Source of the DNA: an uncultured Eubacteriales bacterium
Lineage (GTDB): Bacteria > Bacillota > Clostridia > Christensenellales > CAG-138
Direction: 5' to 3'
Assembly (NCBI GenBank): GCA_902789675.1
Contig: CADAPG010000009.1
Location: 1 to 41,730 of the forward strand
DNA length: 41,730 nucleotides
The stretch's first letter is position 1; each line of letters opens with the position of its first letter. Below are positions 8,783 to 16,726 of this stretch, in pieces. The position numbers and the translations under genes were made by a program. The notes under the pieces are model-generated. The model did no database searches, was not told the origin of the DNA, and saw only the letters and a program-made list of their open reading frames with translations.

Positions 8783-8991
8783 GCGCGTCTCCCTTTGAAC
8801 AAATTGCGGAAGAAGTCCTTGACCGCTTCGATTCCGCCGCGATCGACCATGCGACCGAAAAAGATCGCTATGATGACCAATACGCCGGCAAGCAGCGTCC
8901 ACCAGCCGATCAGATAAATCAACAGCACAATGATCAGCGCAAGGATGCTGAGGATGACAGCCCATTTATGATTCTGGAAAAACTCTTTCAT
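8779..8991 (-). CDS. DUF2273 small membrane protein
   Basis: Seventy-residue protein with a short charged N-terminus (MKEFFQNHKWAV), two adjacent hydrophobic helices (about 11-31 and 33-47) and a basic tail ending FRNLFKGRRA. This matches the DUF2273 family that accompanies amaP and asp23-like genes in Firmicutes; its role is unknown but it probably sits with AmaP in the membrane. The start is ATG 8991 with GGAAAG upstream; it lies 22 nt after amaP and overlaps nusB by 4 nt. Confidence 0.8.
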   Translation of the reverse strand: MKEFFQNHKWAVILSILALIIVLLIYLIGWWTLLAGVLVIIAIFFGRMVDRGGIEAVKDFFRNLFKGRRA

Positions 8992-9013
8992 ATTCTTTCC
9001 AACCTCCGTACAT

Positions 9014-9559
9014 TTACGCTTTTCCCGGCGGAAGCTCCGCCTGATCGACCGTAACATCAACGGTACCTACCGTTGTCCCGCAATACTCGAAGATCGCCGA
9101 TGCAACGGCGTCCTGCAGCGCATGCGTCAACTCCAGCAGCGATGTCGTGGGTAAGGAAACAACCCGGATATCTACCCGGACGCTGTTTCCGATCGCATAC
9201 ACTTTTGTCTTGCAGGACAAAACATCGGGCCAGCTTTTGACCGTTTGCTGCGCGAGCTGTGAAAGCGTCGAAAACGAAACCGATGTCTCGCCGAGCGCAT
9301 TTCTTTCAAGCAGCGCGCTCGTTCTGCGGTTAAAATGTTCTCCGATCATTCCGTACAGCACAATGATCGCGATCGCAATCAGCGCAAATGCCGACACGAT
9401 CAGGATCAGCACATGCGGCATTCGGCGCAGCGAACCGATCATCGTCTGCATGCGTTCCGTTGAAATCGGCCAACCGATCGCAATCAGCAGCAGACACACG
9501 CTGAATACCAGCGTCAGAAAAGCAAGAATCCCGGAAAGGATCTTGACAACACGCTTCAT
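9014..9559 (-). CDS. amaP: Alkaline shock response membrane anchor protein AmaP
   Basis: AmaP anchors Asp23 at the membrane in staphylococci. The 181-residue protein has two transmembrane helices (about 7-30 and 50-72, ILSGILAFLTLVFSVCLLL and VLILIVSAFALIAIAIIVL) and then a soluble Asp23-like alpha/beta domain with SVRVDIRVVSLPTTSLLELT and a C-terminal VGTVDVTVDQ strand. The start is ATG 9559 with AAGAGG 8 nt upstream. It sits between asp23 and the DUF2273 gene, as expected for this stress cluster. Confidence 0.85.
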   Translation of the reverse strand: MKRVVKILSGILAFLTLVFSVCLLLIAIGWPISTERMQTMIGSLRRMPHVLILIVSAFALIAIAIIVLYGMIGEHFNRRTSALLERNALGETSVSFSTLSQLAQQTVKSWPDVLSCKTKVYAIGNSVRVDIRVVSLPTTSLLELTHALQDAVASAIFEYCGTTVGTVDVTVDQAELPPGKA

Positions 9560-9624
9560 GGAACGTACCTCTTTGCCATGCTTGTCCGCAAAGCGCTGCC
9601 GAAGCACGCGCTTCGGCAAAGCGT

Positions 9625-10038
9625 TTACTTCACGCGATTTTCCGGCTTCGGCGGTTCGACGGGCGTTTCCTTTGCAAACACGATCGAATTGACGGCGATA
9701 TTGACCTGAACGACCTTCAAACCCGTCATCGTTTCAATGGCGTTCTTTACGGCGACCTGCACGTTGCGGCAGACTTCCTGGATCCGGAACCCGTAACGAA
9801 CGATGATGCTCATATCAACCGCGCACTCGACGGAGCCGACTTCGACCTTAATACCCTTTGTATAGTTCTTTTTACCGAGCTTCTCTCCGATACCTTCAAA
9901 CGCGGAGCCGCTCATACCGTAAACGCCTTCGACTTCGGATGCAGCCAGCGTTGCGATCGTTGCGACAACGTCTTCCGCAAACACGATTTTTCCGCCGTTC
10001 TCTTCGGATTCGATGGTAATATCCTTATATTCGCTCAT
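9625..10038 (-). CDS. Asp23/Gls24 family envelope stress protein
   Basis: Cytoplasmic protein of the alkaline-shock Asp23/Gls24 family, linked to cell-envelope homeostasis and membrane-attached through AmaP. The 137-residue sequence has the family core: GGKIVFAEDVVATIATLAAS, EVEGVYGMSG, KGIKVEVGSVECAVDMSIIV RYG, and a final VVQVNIAVNSIVF strand. It is the first gene of the ten-gene operon, with a strong ribosome site (GGGAGGT) and a promoter at 10080-10108. It ends 65 nt before amaP. Confidence 0.93.
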   Translation of the reverse strand: MSEYKDITIESEENGGKIVFAEDVVATIATLAASEVEGVYGMSGSAFEGIGEKLGKKNYTKGIKVEVGSVECAVDMSIIVRYGFRIQEVCRNVQVAVKNAIETMTGLKVVQVNIAVNSIVFAKETPVEPPKPENRVK

Positions 10039-10079
10039 AAAATACCTCCCATATATTACGAATTACTATATACGTAAAC

Positions 10080-10108
10080 AGTATACCATCAATCTTCCAA
10101 AAAGTAAA
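10080..10108 (-). promoter_or_regulatory. SigA-type promoter of the asp23-to-tlyA operon
   Basis: Minus strand -35 TTTACT (10103-10108), 17-nt spacer, -10 TATACT (10080-10085), 41 nt upstream of the asp23-like start codon. It is the only promoter I can see for the ten downstream genes up to tlyA, apart from any internal ones. The region just upstream holds the end of the spoIIIA operon. Confidence 0.7.
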
Positions 10109-10129
10109 CCCATGAAAGCGATTTCGCCC

Positions 10130-10669
10130 TCAAAGCGCGGTACTGATCTTGACGTTCTCGGCACTCTTTCCCGTCTCGCGCAGCACGATATCCAGAATCT
10201 GCGCAACCTGTTCGTCATTCAGCGTATCCGCGCCGACGACCACGTTGACGTTTCCCTTATGGATCGAAACGATCACCTCCGGAAACCCTTTCGCGCGGAC
10301 AAGGTTTTCCACGGTCAGCTCCGTTTCCATTGCATTGACCAGCTCCAGCTTTTGCTTTTGCGCATCGGACAGCGTCTCCGTATCCGCTCCCTGCGATACG
10401 ATCGCGTCAAGATATGCAAGCTCCTGTGTGCGGACGGTATCGCGCTCTTCCCGATATGCCGCGAAGAAGTTCGCGTCCGCAGTATGGGATTGTGCGGAAA
10501 CCTGCGTCACATCGGAAGGCTTTTGCGCCTCGGTTTCCTTCGCCTCCGGTTTTCCCCGGTTGACGAGGATGTTCGTCACAACTGCCGCTGCAAGCAGCAG
10601 ACAAAGTCCGGCTGCCGTCAGCACACGCTTGTTCAGCCACTTTCCGTAACGTCGAATCAGTTCTTTCAT
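10130..10669 (-). CDS. spoIIIAH: Stage III sporulation protein AH
   Basis: Mother-cell membrane protein whose extracytoplasmic domain binds forespore SpoIIQ and forms part of the feeding-tube channel. The 179-residue protein has one membrane helix near 15-35 (VLTAAGLCLLLAAAVVTNIL), a low-complexity linker, then the YscJ/FliF-like ring-building domain (FFAAYREERDTVR to the C-terminus). The start is ATG 10669 with GGAGGA upstream. It is the last gene of the spoIIIA operon, 22 nt after spoIIIAG; no strong terminator follows. Confidence 0.92.
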   Translation of the reverse strand: MKELIRRYGKWLNKRVLTAAGLCLLLAAAVVTNILVNRGKPEAKETEAQKPSDVTQVSAQSHTADANFFAAYREERDTVRTQELAYLDAIVSQGADTETLSDAQKQKLELVNAMETELTVENLVRAKGFPEVIVSIHKGNVNVVVGADTLNDEQVAQILDIVLRETGKSAENVKISTAL

Positions 10670-10691
10670 CGCTTTCCTCCTGCTTGATGTT

Positions 10692-11288
10692 TTATGGTCC
10701 TTCAAAAGACATTTCAAACACTTCGATCCGTTCGATCGGAATCCCCGTTACGGCATGCACCGCAGCCTGCAGTTTCTGCCGCACGGAGAAGTCCGAAGCG
10801 CCTTCCGCAACAACGATCACGCCGCGCACCTTCGGTTCTATTTCATACAGCACGATCGGTACATGTCCGTTCTCCGTCTCCACGGTCGCCGGTTCGGTCA
10901 CTTCCCGGACCGATCGTGACGCCTCGCTTCCCGTGTTTCTGTCGGCATTTTTAGTATCCTCATCGGTCTGCCGTACGGTCGCCGTAACGATCTCCCCGCC
11001 CGTTTCGTATGTGATCAGCACATCCACCTTGCCCGCGCCGCGGATCTTGCCGAGCACTTCCGTCAACCTCTGTTCCAAGGGATCCTTTCCGGAAACGCGT
11101 TCCGTCTTCTGTTCCGACGGCGTGCCTGGTTCCGAGCTGCTTCCCCTGCATCGCGGTTCGCTTTCGATCAGGCAAAGAAGGACGGCGAACAGCCCGACCG
11201 CAGCGTAAAGCACATAGACGAGTCCCGGTTTCTTCTTCAGCAGCGCTTTCCACTTTTCCGCTGCCGATCCGCCGTCTTTCTTCTGCAT
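10692..11288 (-). CDS. spoIIIAG: Stage III sporulation protein AG
   Basis: Ring-forming component of the SpoIIIA-SpoIIQ channel between mother cell and forespore. The 198-residue protein has a cytoplasmic N-terminus, a membrane helix (about 24-41, VYVLYAAVGLFAVLLCLI), a Ser/Pro-rich linker, and the ring-building motif domain with LGKIRGAGKVDVLITYE and the hallmark KVRGVIVVAEGA near 155-166. Usual length is 200-230. The ribosome site is GGGGAGA. It follows the tiny spoIIIAF by only 13 nt. Confidence 0.94.
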   Translation of the reverse strand: MQKKDGGSAAEKWKALLKKKPGLVYVLYAAVGLFAVLLCLIESEPRCRGSSSEPGTPSEQKTERVSGKDPLEQRLTEVLGKIRGAGKVDVLITYETGGEIVTATVRQTDEDTKNADRNTGSEASRSVREVTEPATVETENGHVPIVLYEIEPKVRGVIVVAEGASDFSVRQKLQAAVHAVTGIPIERIEVFEMSFEGP

Positions 11289-11301
11289 TATAATCTCCCC
11301 C

Positions 11302-11469
11302 TCAAAGGAATATGTCTGCGATCTGTGTCGCGAGCATTTCCAGAAACACCAGGCCGATGGCTGTCTTCGCCGCTCCGCGGATCGCGGATCGCGGCAGCAG
11401 CAGTTCGATCAGCGTCAAGATCAATCCGCCCGCTGCAAGCGTCAGCGCTGTCTGTATCAATCCGGTCAT
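11302..11469 (-). CDS. spoIIIAF: Stage III sporulation protein AF, minimal two-helix form
   Basis: Placed by position between spoIIIAE and spoIIIAG and by similarity to the SpoIIIAF membrane region (LILTLIELLLPRSAIRGAAK resembles the family's VEIILP...K segment). Only 55 residues: two hydrophobic segments (about 5-27 and 34-55) and then a stop. Canonical SpoIIIAF is about 200 residues with a soluble ring-building-like domain after the two helices. Only 13 nt separate its stop from spoIIIAG, so there is no room for a frameshifted remainder. The start ATG overlaps the spoIIIAE stop by 4 nt. Confidence 0.8.
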   Translation of the reverse strand: MTGLIQTALTLAAGGLILTLIELLLPRSAIRGAAKTAIGLVFLEMLATQIADIFL

Positions 11470-12578
11470 ACATACTTTCCGATCCCGAAGACAGGCGCGA
11501 TCATCATCAGCGTCATGGCGATCGCCGCAAGTTCCGAAAGCAGCAGCAGATGCAGCATATCCCCCGATGCCCGCAGAAGCTCCGCAAAGGGTTTCCCGGA
11601 CAACGGTTCCGAAAGGTGCGCGGACACGCGCAGCGCGCTCCGCGTCATAAACGCCGACAACGCCGGCTTCGCCGCAATCGAAACGACCAGAACGCATCCG
11701 GTTATGCCCAACGCATTCCTGACAAATCCGAGACATTGGAACGCAGTATCGACCGATTCCGACAAAAGCGATCCGATCGCGGGTATACTGCCCGCCGCAA
11801 ACTTCGTCGTCTTCAGCAGCAGTCCGTCCGCGCTTCCCGCCGCAACGGATCGGAACGCAGTTATGAGCATATACAGGGAACAGGCTGCTCCGAGGATCCC
11901 TTTTGCCGCACGGTGCAGAAGCCTTCCGACCGATGCGAGTCTGCCTTCGCCCGCATCCAGCATCGACAGCACGCCGCCGGCGACCGCGCACGGAACAATG
12001 CAGGTTTCAAGAAGCCGCAAAACAATCTCTGATAGAAGCGAATGCGTCGCCGAAAGCAGCAAACCCGTATTCTCCATTCCGCTCAGTGTCAGAAATCCTG
12101 CAATGACAGGCAGAAGCAATTCTCCGGTCCTTCCGATCGTTTCGATGGCTGAAATCGTGCGGCGCACTTCCGAAAAGCACAGAACGAGGATCACTCCGGA
12201 AACGCCGATCCGAAGGACGGTCCGCGTCGTTTCGCCGATCTGTGATTCATCCGATAGTCCGTTTGCGATCGCGCAGATCGTCGCAAGCCCCATCAACAAC
12301 ACGACCTTTGCCGCAGAGGATCTGAGCAGCGGCGACAGATAAGCGCAGATCGCACCGAGCGTCAGACCGTCTTTCGCGAATGCATCCGAAGATGTGATTG
12401 CCCGCAGGTATTCGGACGGCAAGGCTGTCCATTCTCCGTCTTTCTGCAAGAACCACGCATCCCAATCGCTCAGCTCGATCGTCTCCAGCAGCGCGTCGAT
12501 CCCTTCCCGGATTTCATCGGACTCCGCAAAAGCCACCGAAAGCAGCAGGACAATTCCGAAAAGCAGCGTTTTTCTCAC
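11466..12578 (-). CDS. spoIIIAE: Stage III sporulation protein AE
   Basis: Polytopic membrane protein of the SpoIIIA channel, thought to be a permease-like core component. The 370-residue protein starts with a cleavable signal peptide (about 1-18, KTLLFGIVLLLSVAFA), an extracytoplasmic stretch (to about 95), and then six to eight hydrophobic helices. The start is GTG 12578 with GGAGG 7 nt upstream, overlapping the spoIIIAD stop in a GTGA. Length is slightly under the usual 390-400. Confidence 0.94.
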   Translation of the reverse strand: MRKTLLFGIVLLLSVAFAESDEIREGIDALLETIELSDWDAWFLQKDGEWTALPSEYLRAITSSDAFAKDGLTLGAICAYLSPLLRSSAAKVVLLMGLATICAIANGLSDESQIGETTRTVLRIGVSGVILVLCFSEVRRTISAIETIGRTGELLLPVIAGFLTLSGMENTGLLLSATHSLLSEIVLRLLETCIVPCAVAGGVLSMLDAGEGRLASVGRLLHRAAKGILGAACSLYMLITAFRSVAAGSADGLLLKTTKFAAGSIPAIGSLLSESVDTAFQCLGFVRNALGITGCVLVVSIAAKPALSAFMTRSALRVSAHLSEPLSGKPFAELLRASGDMLHLLLLSELAAIAMTLMMIAPVFGIGKYV

Positions 12579-12967
12579 GGAGAAGCCTCCCTGATCAGCG
12601 ATATGCCGGTCTCAAGCATCGTCACGACAGCAGGCAGCGCGCACGAAAGGATCAATACTCTTCCTCCGATCGAAATACCTCCCGCAATCGCCTGCTGCCC
12701 CGCGTCTTTGGATACGTTGACGCCGAATTCGGTCAGGTAAGCAATCCCGAGGATCTTCAGAATTGATCCGATCATCGCCGGTGCGATCCTGTATTCCGCG
12801 CAGATGCGGTGCAGCGTCTCGGCGATCCCCGTCAGCCGCAGCAGTGTTCCGAGCAGAAGCAGCACGGCTGTCGCGATCCCGATCAGAACAGCATACTCCT
12901 GCCGTACCGTTCGCATCAGAATCGCCGTAACGGAGCCGATCACCGCGATCAGTATCAGCCTCTCCAT
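12575..12967 (-). CDS. spoIIIAD: Stage III sporulation protein AD
   Basis: Integral membrane protein of the SpoIIIA complex, about 130 residues with four hydrophobic helices, including the conserved ILKILGIAYLTEFGVNVSKD segment near 71-90 and a SIGGRVLIL motif. I place the start at ATG 12967 (MERLILIAVIG), 2 nt past the spoIIIAC stop; a TTG two codons earlier would overlap that stop. There is no obvious ribosome site, so translation is probably coupled to spoIIIAC. Confidence 0.93.
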   Translation of the reverse strand: MERLILIAVIGSVTAILMRTVRQEYAVLIGIATAVLLLLGTLLRLTGIAETLHRICAEYRIAPAMIGSILKILGIAYLTEFGVNVSKDAGQQAIAGGISIGGRVLILSCALPAVVTMLETGISLIREASP

Positions 12968-12969
12968 TT

Positions 12970-13167
12970 TCAATACAGCGAGAATGTTCGCTGAACGGTT
13001 TCCAGAAGCGACGCGATCATCGAGACGACCAGCATCGTCGCCAGGATCAATCCCGCGATCGCCGCGACCGTTGCAAGCTCTTCCCTGCCGTTCTGTCGAA
13101 GCATCTGAACGATCACCGTAACCAGGATTCCGATCCCTGCGATCTTAAACAGCAAATTGATATCCAT
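12970..13167 (-). CDS. spoIIIAC: Stage III sporulation protein AC
   Basis: Small hydrophobic protein of the SpoIIIA channel. The 65 residues form two membrane helices (about 5-22 and 34-54); family-typical segments are LLFKIAGIGILVTVI and QNGREELATVAAIAGLI. The ribosome site is AGGAG about 5 nt before ATG 13167. It is packed 7 nt after spoIIIAB. Confidence 0.94.
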   Translation of the reverse strand: MDINLLFKIAGIGILVTVIVQMLRQNGREELATVAAIAGLILATMLVVSMIASLLETVQRTFSLY

Positions 13168-13174
13168 TTCGCTC

Positions 13175-13657
13175 CTAAATCAAAAGAATTGCGATCGCTG
13201 CGCCGACAAGCGCGCCGGAAACACGGATAACGCGCGCCTGCTTTGCTTCGGATTCCGACTCCGTTTCCGCTCGTTTCAGGATCGATCCGAGCGTTTCCGT
13301 CCGCTTGACAAGATCAGTGCATCCCGTCGCAGACAATCCCGTAAAAAACATCTGCATCCCGTTGTATTCCGTACTTCCGCTTCTGAGTCCTTCGACGGCT
13401 GTTTCCGCCGCTCCGTCCTCCGTTTTTCCCTGCGCCAACGCGTCCAGATACCGGCTGAGCGCACCGCAGAAAAGATCGGGCTGTTCCGATGCGATCCCGA
13501 TCAGCGAACTGCGCCCGGATGCGATCCGTTCCGAAAACTGCTGCAGATCGCCTTGAAGCGCCCGCACGGTTCGCATCCGCTCGGTTTTGCCGGCAGCAAT
13601 GCGAAAGCCCGTGAGACAGCACAGCCCGAACAGCAGCGCAAGACCGACCGTCTTCAT
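13175..13657 (-). CDS. spoIIIAB: Stage III sporulation protein AB
   Basis: Membrane-associated component of the SpoIIIA complex, 160 residues, with an N-terminal hydrophobic helix (MKTVGLALLFGLCCLTGFR), a helical soluble domain related to T2SS GspF-like folds, and a C-terminal helix (VSGALVGAAIAILLI). It is thought to recruit or bind the SpoIIIAA ATPase. The start is ATG 13657, overlapping the spoIIIAA stop by 4 nt; the longer upstream reading lies inside spoIIIAA and is unlikely. Confidence 0.92.
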   Translation of the reverse strand: MKTVGLALLFGLCCLTGFRIAAGKTERMRTVRALQGDLQQFSERIASGRSSLIGIASEQPDLFCGALSRYLDALAQGKTEDGAAETAVEGLRSGSTEYNGMQMFFTGLSATGCTDLVKRTETLGSILKRAETESESEAKQARVIRVSGALVGAAIAILLI

Positions 13658-14577
13658 GCCGTGATCCCGTCGATCCGGTTTCCGTCCGCATTCCGAACCT
13701 CGCGGCACTGTCCGAGCCCCTGCAAAACCACGATCCTCTGAAACGCGCGTTCCCGCAGAAGCATGCGCAGCGACGGGCGCAGCATGATGTCTTCGACGGA
13801 TCCTCCGTGCGCCGTTGCAAGGATCACAACGCCCTTTCCTCTCGCGTCGAGCAGCGCTTCCGCGTCACGCGCGGTGTTCAGTTCATCCATGGCAAGGATC
13901 TGCGGAGAAAGCGTCGAAACGATCCGGACCATTGCGTCCGCCTTTGTGATGCCCGATATGACGTCGGTACGCAATCCGAGGTCAAACGCGATCGATCCGT
14001 TTGCGTCGCCGCACAGCTCGAACCGTTCATCCGCTGCGCCGACGCGCGACGCCCGCACGCCGTACAGCCCGTTTGCGTTGATCCGGATCAGATCCCGCAG
14101 CAGCGTCGTCTTGCCGCATCCGGGCGGCGAAATCAGCAGCGTGGAAAGAAACGTGCCGCTGTCGGTGAGATACGGAAGAAGCGGCTTTGCGCAGTCCGTG
14201 ACCTCCCGGACAATCCGGATGCAGACGCCTGAAATGGAAGAAAACCCGAGTACGTTTTCTCCGGCTCTGACCATGCGTCCGGACAGACCGATCCGACATC
14301 CGCCGACGGTGACGAATCCGTCCCTGCGTTCGTTTTCCCAGGCGTATGCCGAGAACTCCATCAGCCTTGCCGTCAGTCTTTGCAATTCCTCGTCGGTGAT
14401 CATCGGCGTTCCGTTGTTGCCGTAAACAATGCGGTCCGCACCATTGAAGACAAGTTCGAGCGGCGCGTCTCTGCGCAGCCGGATTTCCAGCAGCGGCGCA
14501 TCCTCGTCGATCCGTTCCAACACCTCCGAAACCTGTTTCGGAAGCAGTTCTGTCCATTGTTTTTTCCACTGTTCCAC
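13654..14577 (-). CDS. spoIIIAA: Stage III sporulation protein AA (secretion-type ATPase)
   Basis: ATPase that powers the SpoIIIA-SpoIIQ channel, related to type II/IV secretion ATPases. Walker A is PPGCGKTT at about 151-158 and Walker B is ILAMDELNTA at about 227-236. I choose GTG 14577 (MEQWKKQWTE), because GGGAGG stands 7 nt upstream; the alternative ATG at 14607 would place the ribosome site inside the gene and lies at or before the predicted transcription start. The resulting 307 residues match the family. First gene of the operon. Confidence 0.94.
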   Translation of the reverse strand: MEQWKKQWTELLPKQVSEVLERIDEDAPLLEIRLRRDAPLELVFNGADRIVYGNNGTPMITDEELQRLTARLMEFSAYAWENERRDGFVTVGGCRIGLSGRMVRAGENVLGFSSISGVCIRIVREVTDCAKPLLPYLTDSGTFLSTLLISPPGCGKTTLLRDLIRINANGLYGVRASRVGAADERFELCGDANGSIAFDLGLRTDVISGITKADAMVRIVSTLSPQILAMDELNTARDAEALLDARGKGVVILATAHGGSVEDIMLRPSLRMLLRERAFQRIVVLQGLGQCREVRNADGNRIDGITA

Positions 14578-14596
14578 GCTCGTCCCTCCCTGTTTA

Positions 14597-14626
14597 ACTC
14601 TATGCATGGATGGATACGGATATGAA
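14597..14626 (-). promoter_or_regulatory. Candidate sigma-E-type promoter of the spoIIIA operon
   Basis: On the minus strand, TTCATATCC (14618-14626) resembles the sigma-E -35 ATATT-type box and CATAGAGT (14597-14604) the -10 CATACAAT-type box, with a 13-nt spacer. The position, about 20 nt before the GTG start of spoIIIAA, and the known sigma-E control of spoIIIA in Bacillus support it. No SigA-like pair is present here. It begins immediately after the terminator of the U32 gene. Confidence 0.6.
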
Positions 14627-14657
14627 AACGCCGTCCGACGAGATCCGTCGAACGGCG
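14625..14657 (-). terminator. Rho-independent terminator of the U32 peptidase gene
   Basis: Inverted arms 14629-14640 and 14646-14657 (CGCCGT-c-CGACG with one mismatch, 5-nt loop) followed on the minus strand by TTTT (14625-14628). It sits 17 nt after the U32 stop and just upstream of the spoIIIA promoter, insulating the two transcripts. The T run is short. Confidence 0.65.
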
Positions 14658-14673
14658 CAGACAGATTTGTTGA

Positions 14674-16719
14674 TTACAGCAGTTTCCGAAAAGCGAGACC
14701 GGTTGTGTGCGGAGATCCCGGCGCATCTCCGTTTGCCGCGGCGCGAATCAGTGCCCGCGCTTCTTCGGCAGTTTCGATCGTCAGATATACCGCATAAAAG
14801 TCAAGGGGCGGAAGCTGCTTGTCACAGAGATACAGCGGAACGCTGTTCAGGAGTGTGGAATAGCGGCGTTCCCTGCACACGAGCGGAAAACTCGCGCCTT
14901 TGCGATCGGTCACGACCGGACGTCCGCTGCAGGATCCGCAGCCCTTGTCGGACCGCGCCGGACAGGAACGCAGCTGCATCAGCGGAAGTCTTCCGGCGGC
15001 AAGCATCCCGAGCGGAATCGCGCTTTGAAGATCGCGCGCTTTCGGCGCGGAGAGCTCAAACGATACGAACAGCGCTTCAACGCCCATCCCGCGATATACT
15101 TCGATCGCGTCGCTGTTGGTGACGTTCAGCCCGTAACCGCCGATCGGGATCAGCCCCGCTTCCTTTGCAAGCCGGATCGCGCCGATGTTTTCCGCAAGCG
15201 CAAGCCGCATGCCGCGCTCTTTCAGCGAACGCAGCGTCGTACGCGTTTTTTCCTCTTCGTCCGGATAGATCAGAATCGGGATTTCGCCGACGGCGCGTTC
15301 TGTGATACATTCGGGATGCTTTGCCAAAACGTCGATCGGAAGGCTGTAAAACGCAATTGCCGGATCGTCAAGGAATTGTTCAAATGAAGCGAATCGTACG
15401 CAAAGCCTTGATTTCTCGGTTCTGCGCGTATACGGAATCGAAAGATCGGCCGTGCGGATCGTTCGTTCCGGAACGGCGGCGCGCGCTTCATACAGCGCGT
15501 CCAGTCCGCTTCTGCGAAGCGCGTTCAGCGCGGACGACGGCAGCATCAGACCGTCTTCCAGTTCGCAGGCAACGGATTCGACCGCAAACGGCGTTCCGCC
15601 GGTTTTGCGAAGGCTCTTTTCGACCGATTCGGGACGCATCGGCGTGTGCCGTGCAATCTCGGGGATCTCACCGGTTACGGTAACGGTATGCGTTCCGTCG
15701 TTGACCGTCAAAGAAGCCTGCGAATCGGAAACGATCCGCGCCTGCATCGAGATCGGCACGTCGTTTCTCGGTCCGCGATACAGTTGGCGAATGCCGGAAA
15801 GCACCGTCTGCGCACGCTTCGCGTCTTCCTGTGTGCGAACGCCGAACATCGTGTGATTGCGTTTGCCGGTATAGTATCCCTCGGTAAACCCGCCCCGCGA
15901 GAAAACGTCGCGAAGGACCTGTTCGGAATACGGCTCGCCGTCCCGCACGCGGCGCACGGCGTCGACCGCCGCCGCGACATAGTCCGGCGATTTCAATCTG
16001 CCTTCGATTTTAAGCGACGCAACGCCGATCTGCCGGTACGCATCGTAATGCGCAATATGCGACATGTCTTTCAGCGAAAGCGCATATTCAGAGCCGTTGC
16101 AGACAAACGGCAATCGGCAGGGCTGCGCGCACATGCCGCGGTTTCCGCTGCGCTCTCCGAGCATCGCGGACAGATAGCAGATGCCGGATGCGCTCATGCA
16201 GAGCGCGCCGTGGATGAAGCACTCCAGTTCGATCTGCGTCTGCTCTTTGATCTTCCGGATCTCGTCGATCGAAAGCTCCCGCGCAAGCACGGCGCGGGAA
16301 AATCCGAGATCCTCCAGCATCCTCACGCCGGACGCGTTGTGCACTGCCATCTGCGTGGACCCGTGCAGCTCCAGTTCGGGACAAATCTGCTTTGCCAGCC
16401 GCATGACCGTGAGGTCCTGTACGATGATCGCGTCCGCTCCGCTTTCGGCGATCTCCGTCAGCGTGTCGGCAACAGCGGTTCGCTCCTCGTCGCGAACCAG
16501 CGTATTGACCGTTACATGCACGCTCACGCCGTGCGCATGGCAGAAACGAACGGCTTCTTTCAGCCGTTCCCCCGTGAACTGTCCCGCGTTTCGGCGCGCA
16601 TTGCATGCGCCCGCGCCGAAATAGACCGCGTCCGCTCCCGCATACACGGCAGCTTCCAGCGATCCTTCGGTTCCGACAGGCGCCAGTATTTCCGGATTGT
16701 TGTTCTTCACCTTGCTCAT
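14674..16719 (-). CDS. U32 family peptidase with DUF3656-type C-terminus (RlhA-like)
   Basis: The protein, about 681 residues, has the U32 fold N-terminus (ILAPVGTEGSLEAAVYAGAD, VYFGAGACNARRNAGQF) and the U32 signature ECFIHGALCMSASGIC with NRGMCAQPCRLPF. The long C-terminal half corresponds to the DUF3656 extension of YdcP/RlhA, which makes 5-hydroxycytidine at 23S rRNA C2501 in E. coli; conserved cysteines near the end (CPARSDKGCGSCSG) are typical of Fe-S-linked members. The start is ATG 16719 (MSKVKNNN) or ATG 16728 (MEAMSKV). The -10 box directly precedes the start, so the mRNA may be leaderless. Substrate in this organism is inferred. Confidence 0.85.
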   Translation of the reverse strand: MSKVKNNNPEILAPVGTEGSLEAAVYAGADAVYFGAGACNARRNAGQFTGERLKEAVRFCHAHGVSVHVTVNTLVRDEERTAVADTLTEIAESGADAIIVQDLTVMRLAKQICPELELHGSTQMAVHNASGVRMLEDLGFSRAVLARELSIDEIRKIKEQTQIELECFIHGALCMSASGICYLSAMLGERSGNRGMCAQPCRLPFVCNGSEYALSLKDMSHIAHYDAYRQIGVASLKIEGRLKSPDYVAAAVDAVRRVRDGEPYSEQVLRDVFSRGGFTEGYYTGKRNHTMFGVRTQEDAKRAQTVLSGIRQLYRGPRNDVPISMQARIVSDSQASLTVNDGTHTVTVTGEIPEIARHTPMRPESVEKSLRKTGGTPFAVESVACELEDGLMLPSSALNALRRSGLDALYEARAAVPERTIRTADLSIPYTRRTEKSRLCVRFASFEQFLDDPAIAFYSLPIDVLAKHPECITERAVGEIPILIYPDEEEKTRTTLRSLKERGMRLALAENIGAIRLAKEAGLIPIGGYGLNVTNSDAIEVYRGMGVEALFVSFELSAPKARDLQSAIPLGMLAAGRLPLMQLRSCPARSDKGCGSCSGRPVVTDRKGASFPLVCRERRYSTLLNSVPLYLCDKQLPPLDFYAVYLTIETAEEARALIRAAANGDAPGSPHTTGLAFRKLL

Positions 16720-16726
16720 CGCCTCC

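Noticed and set aside
10113..10135. Weak stem after spoIIIAH as a terminator
   Set aside because: Only 3 + 3 bp with a mismatch and a poor T run; not enough to call.
14575..14607. ATG 14607 as the spoIIIAA start
   Set aside because: The GGGAGG ribosome site lies downstream of it and the sigma-E-like -10 box borders it; GTG 14577 fits better.
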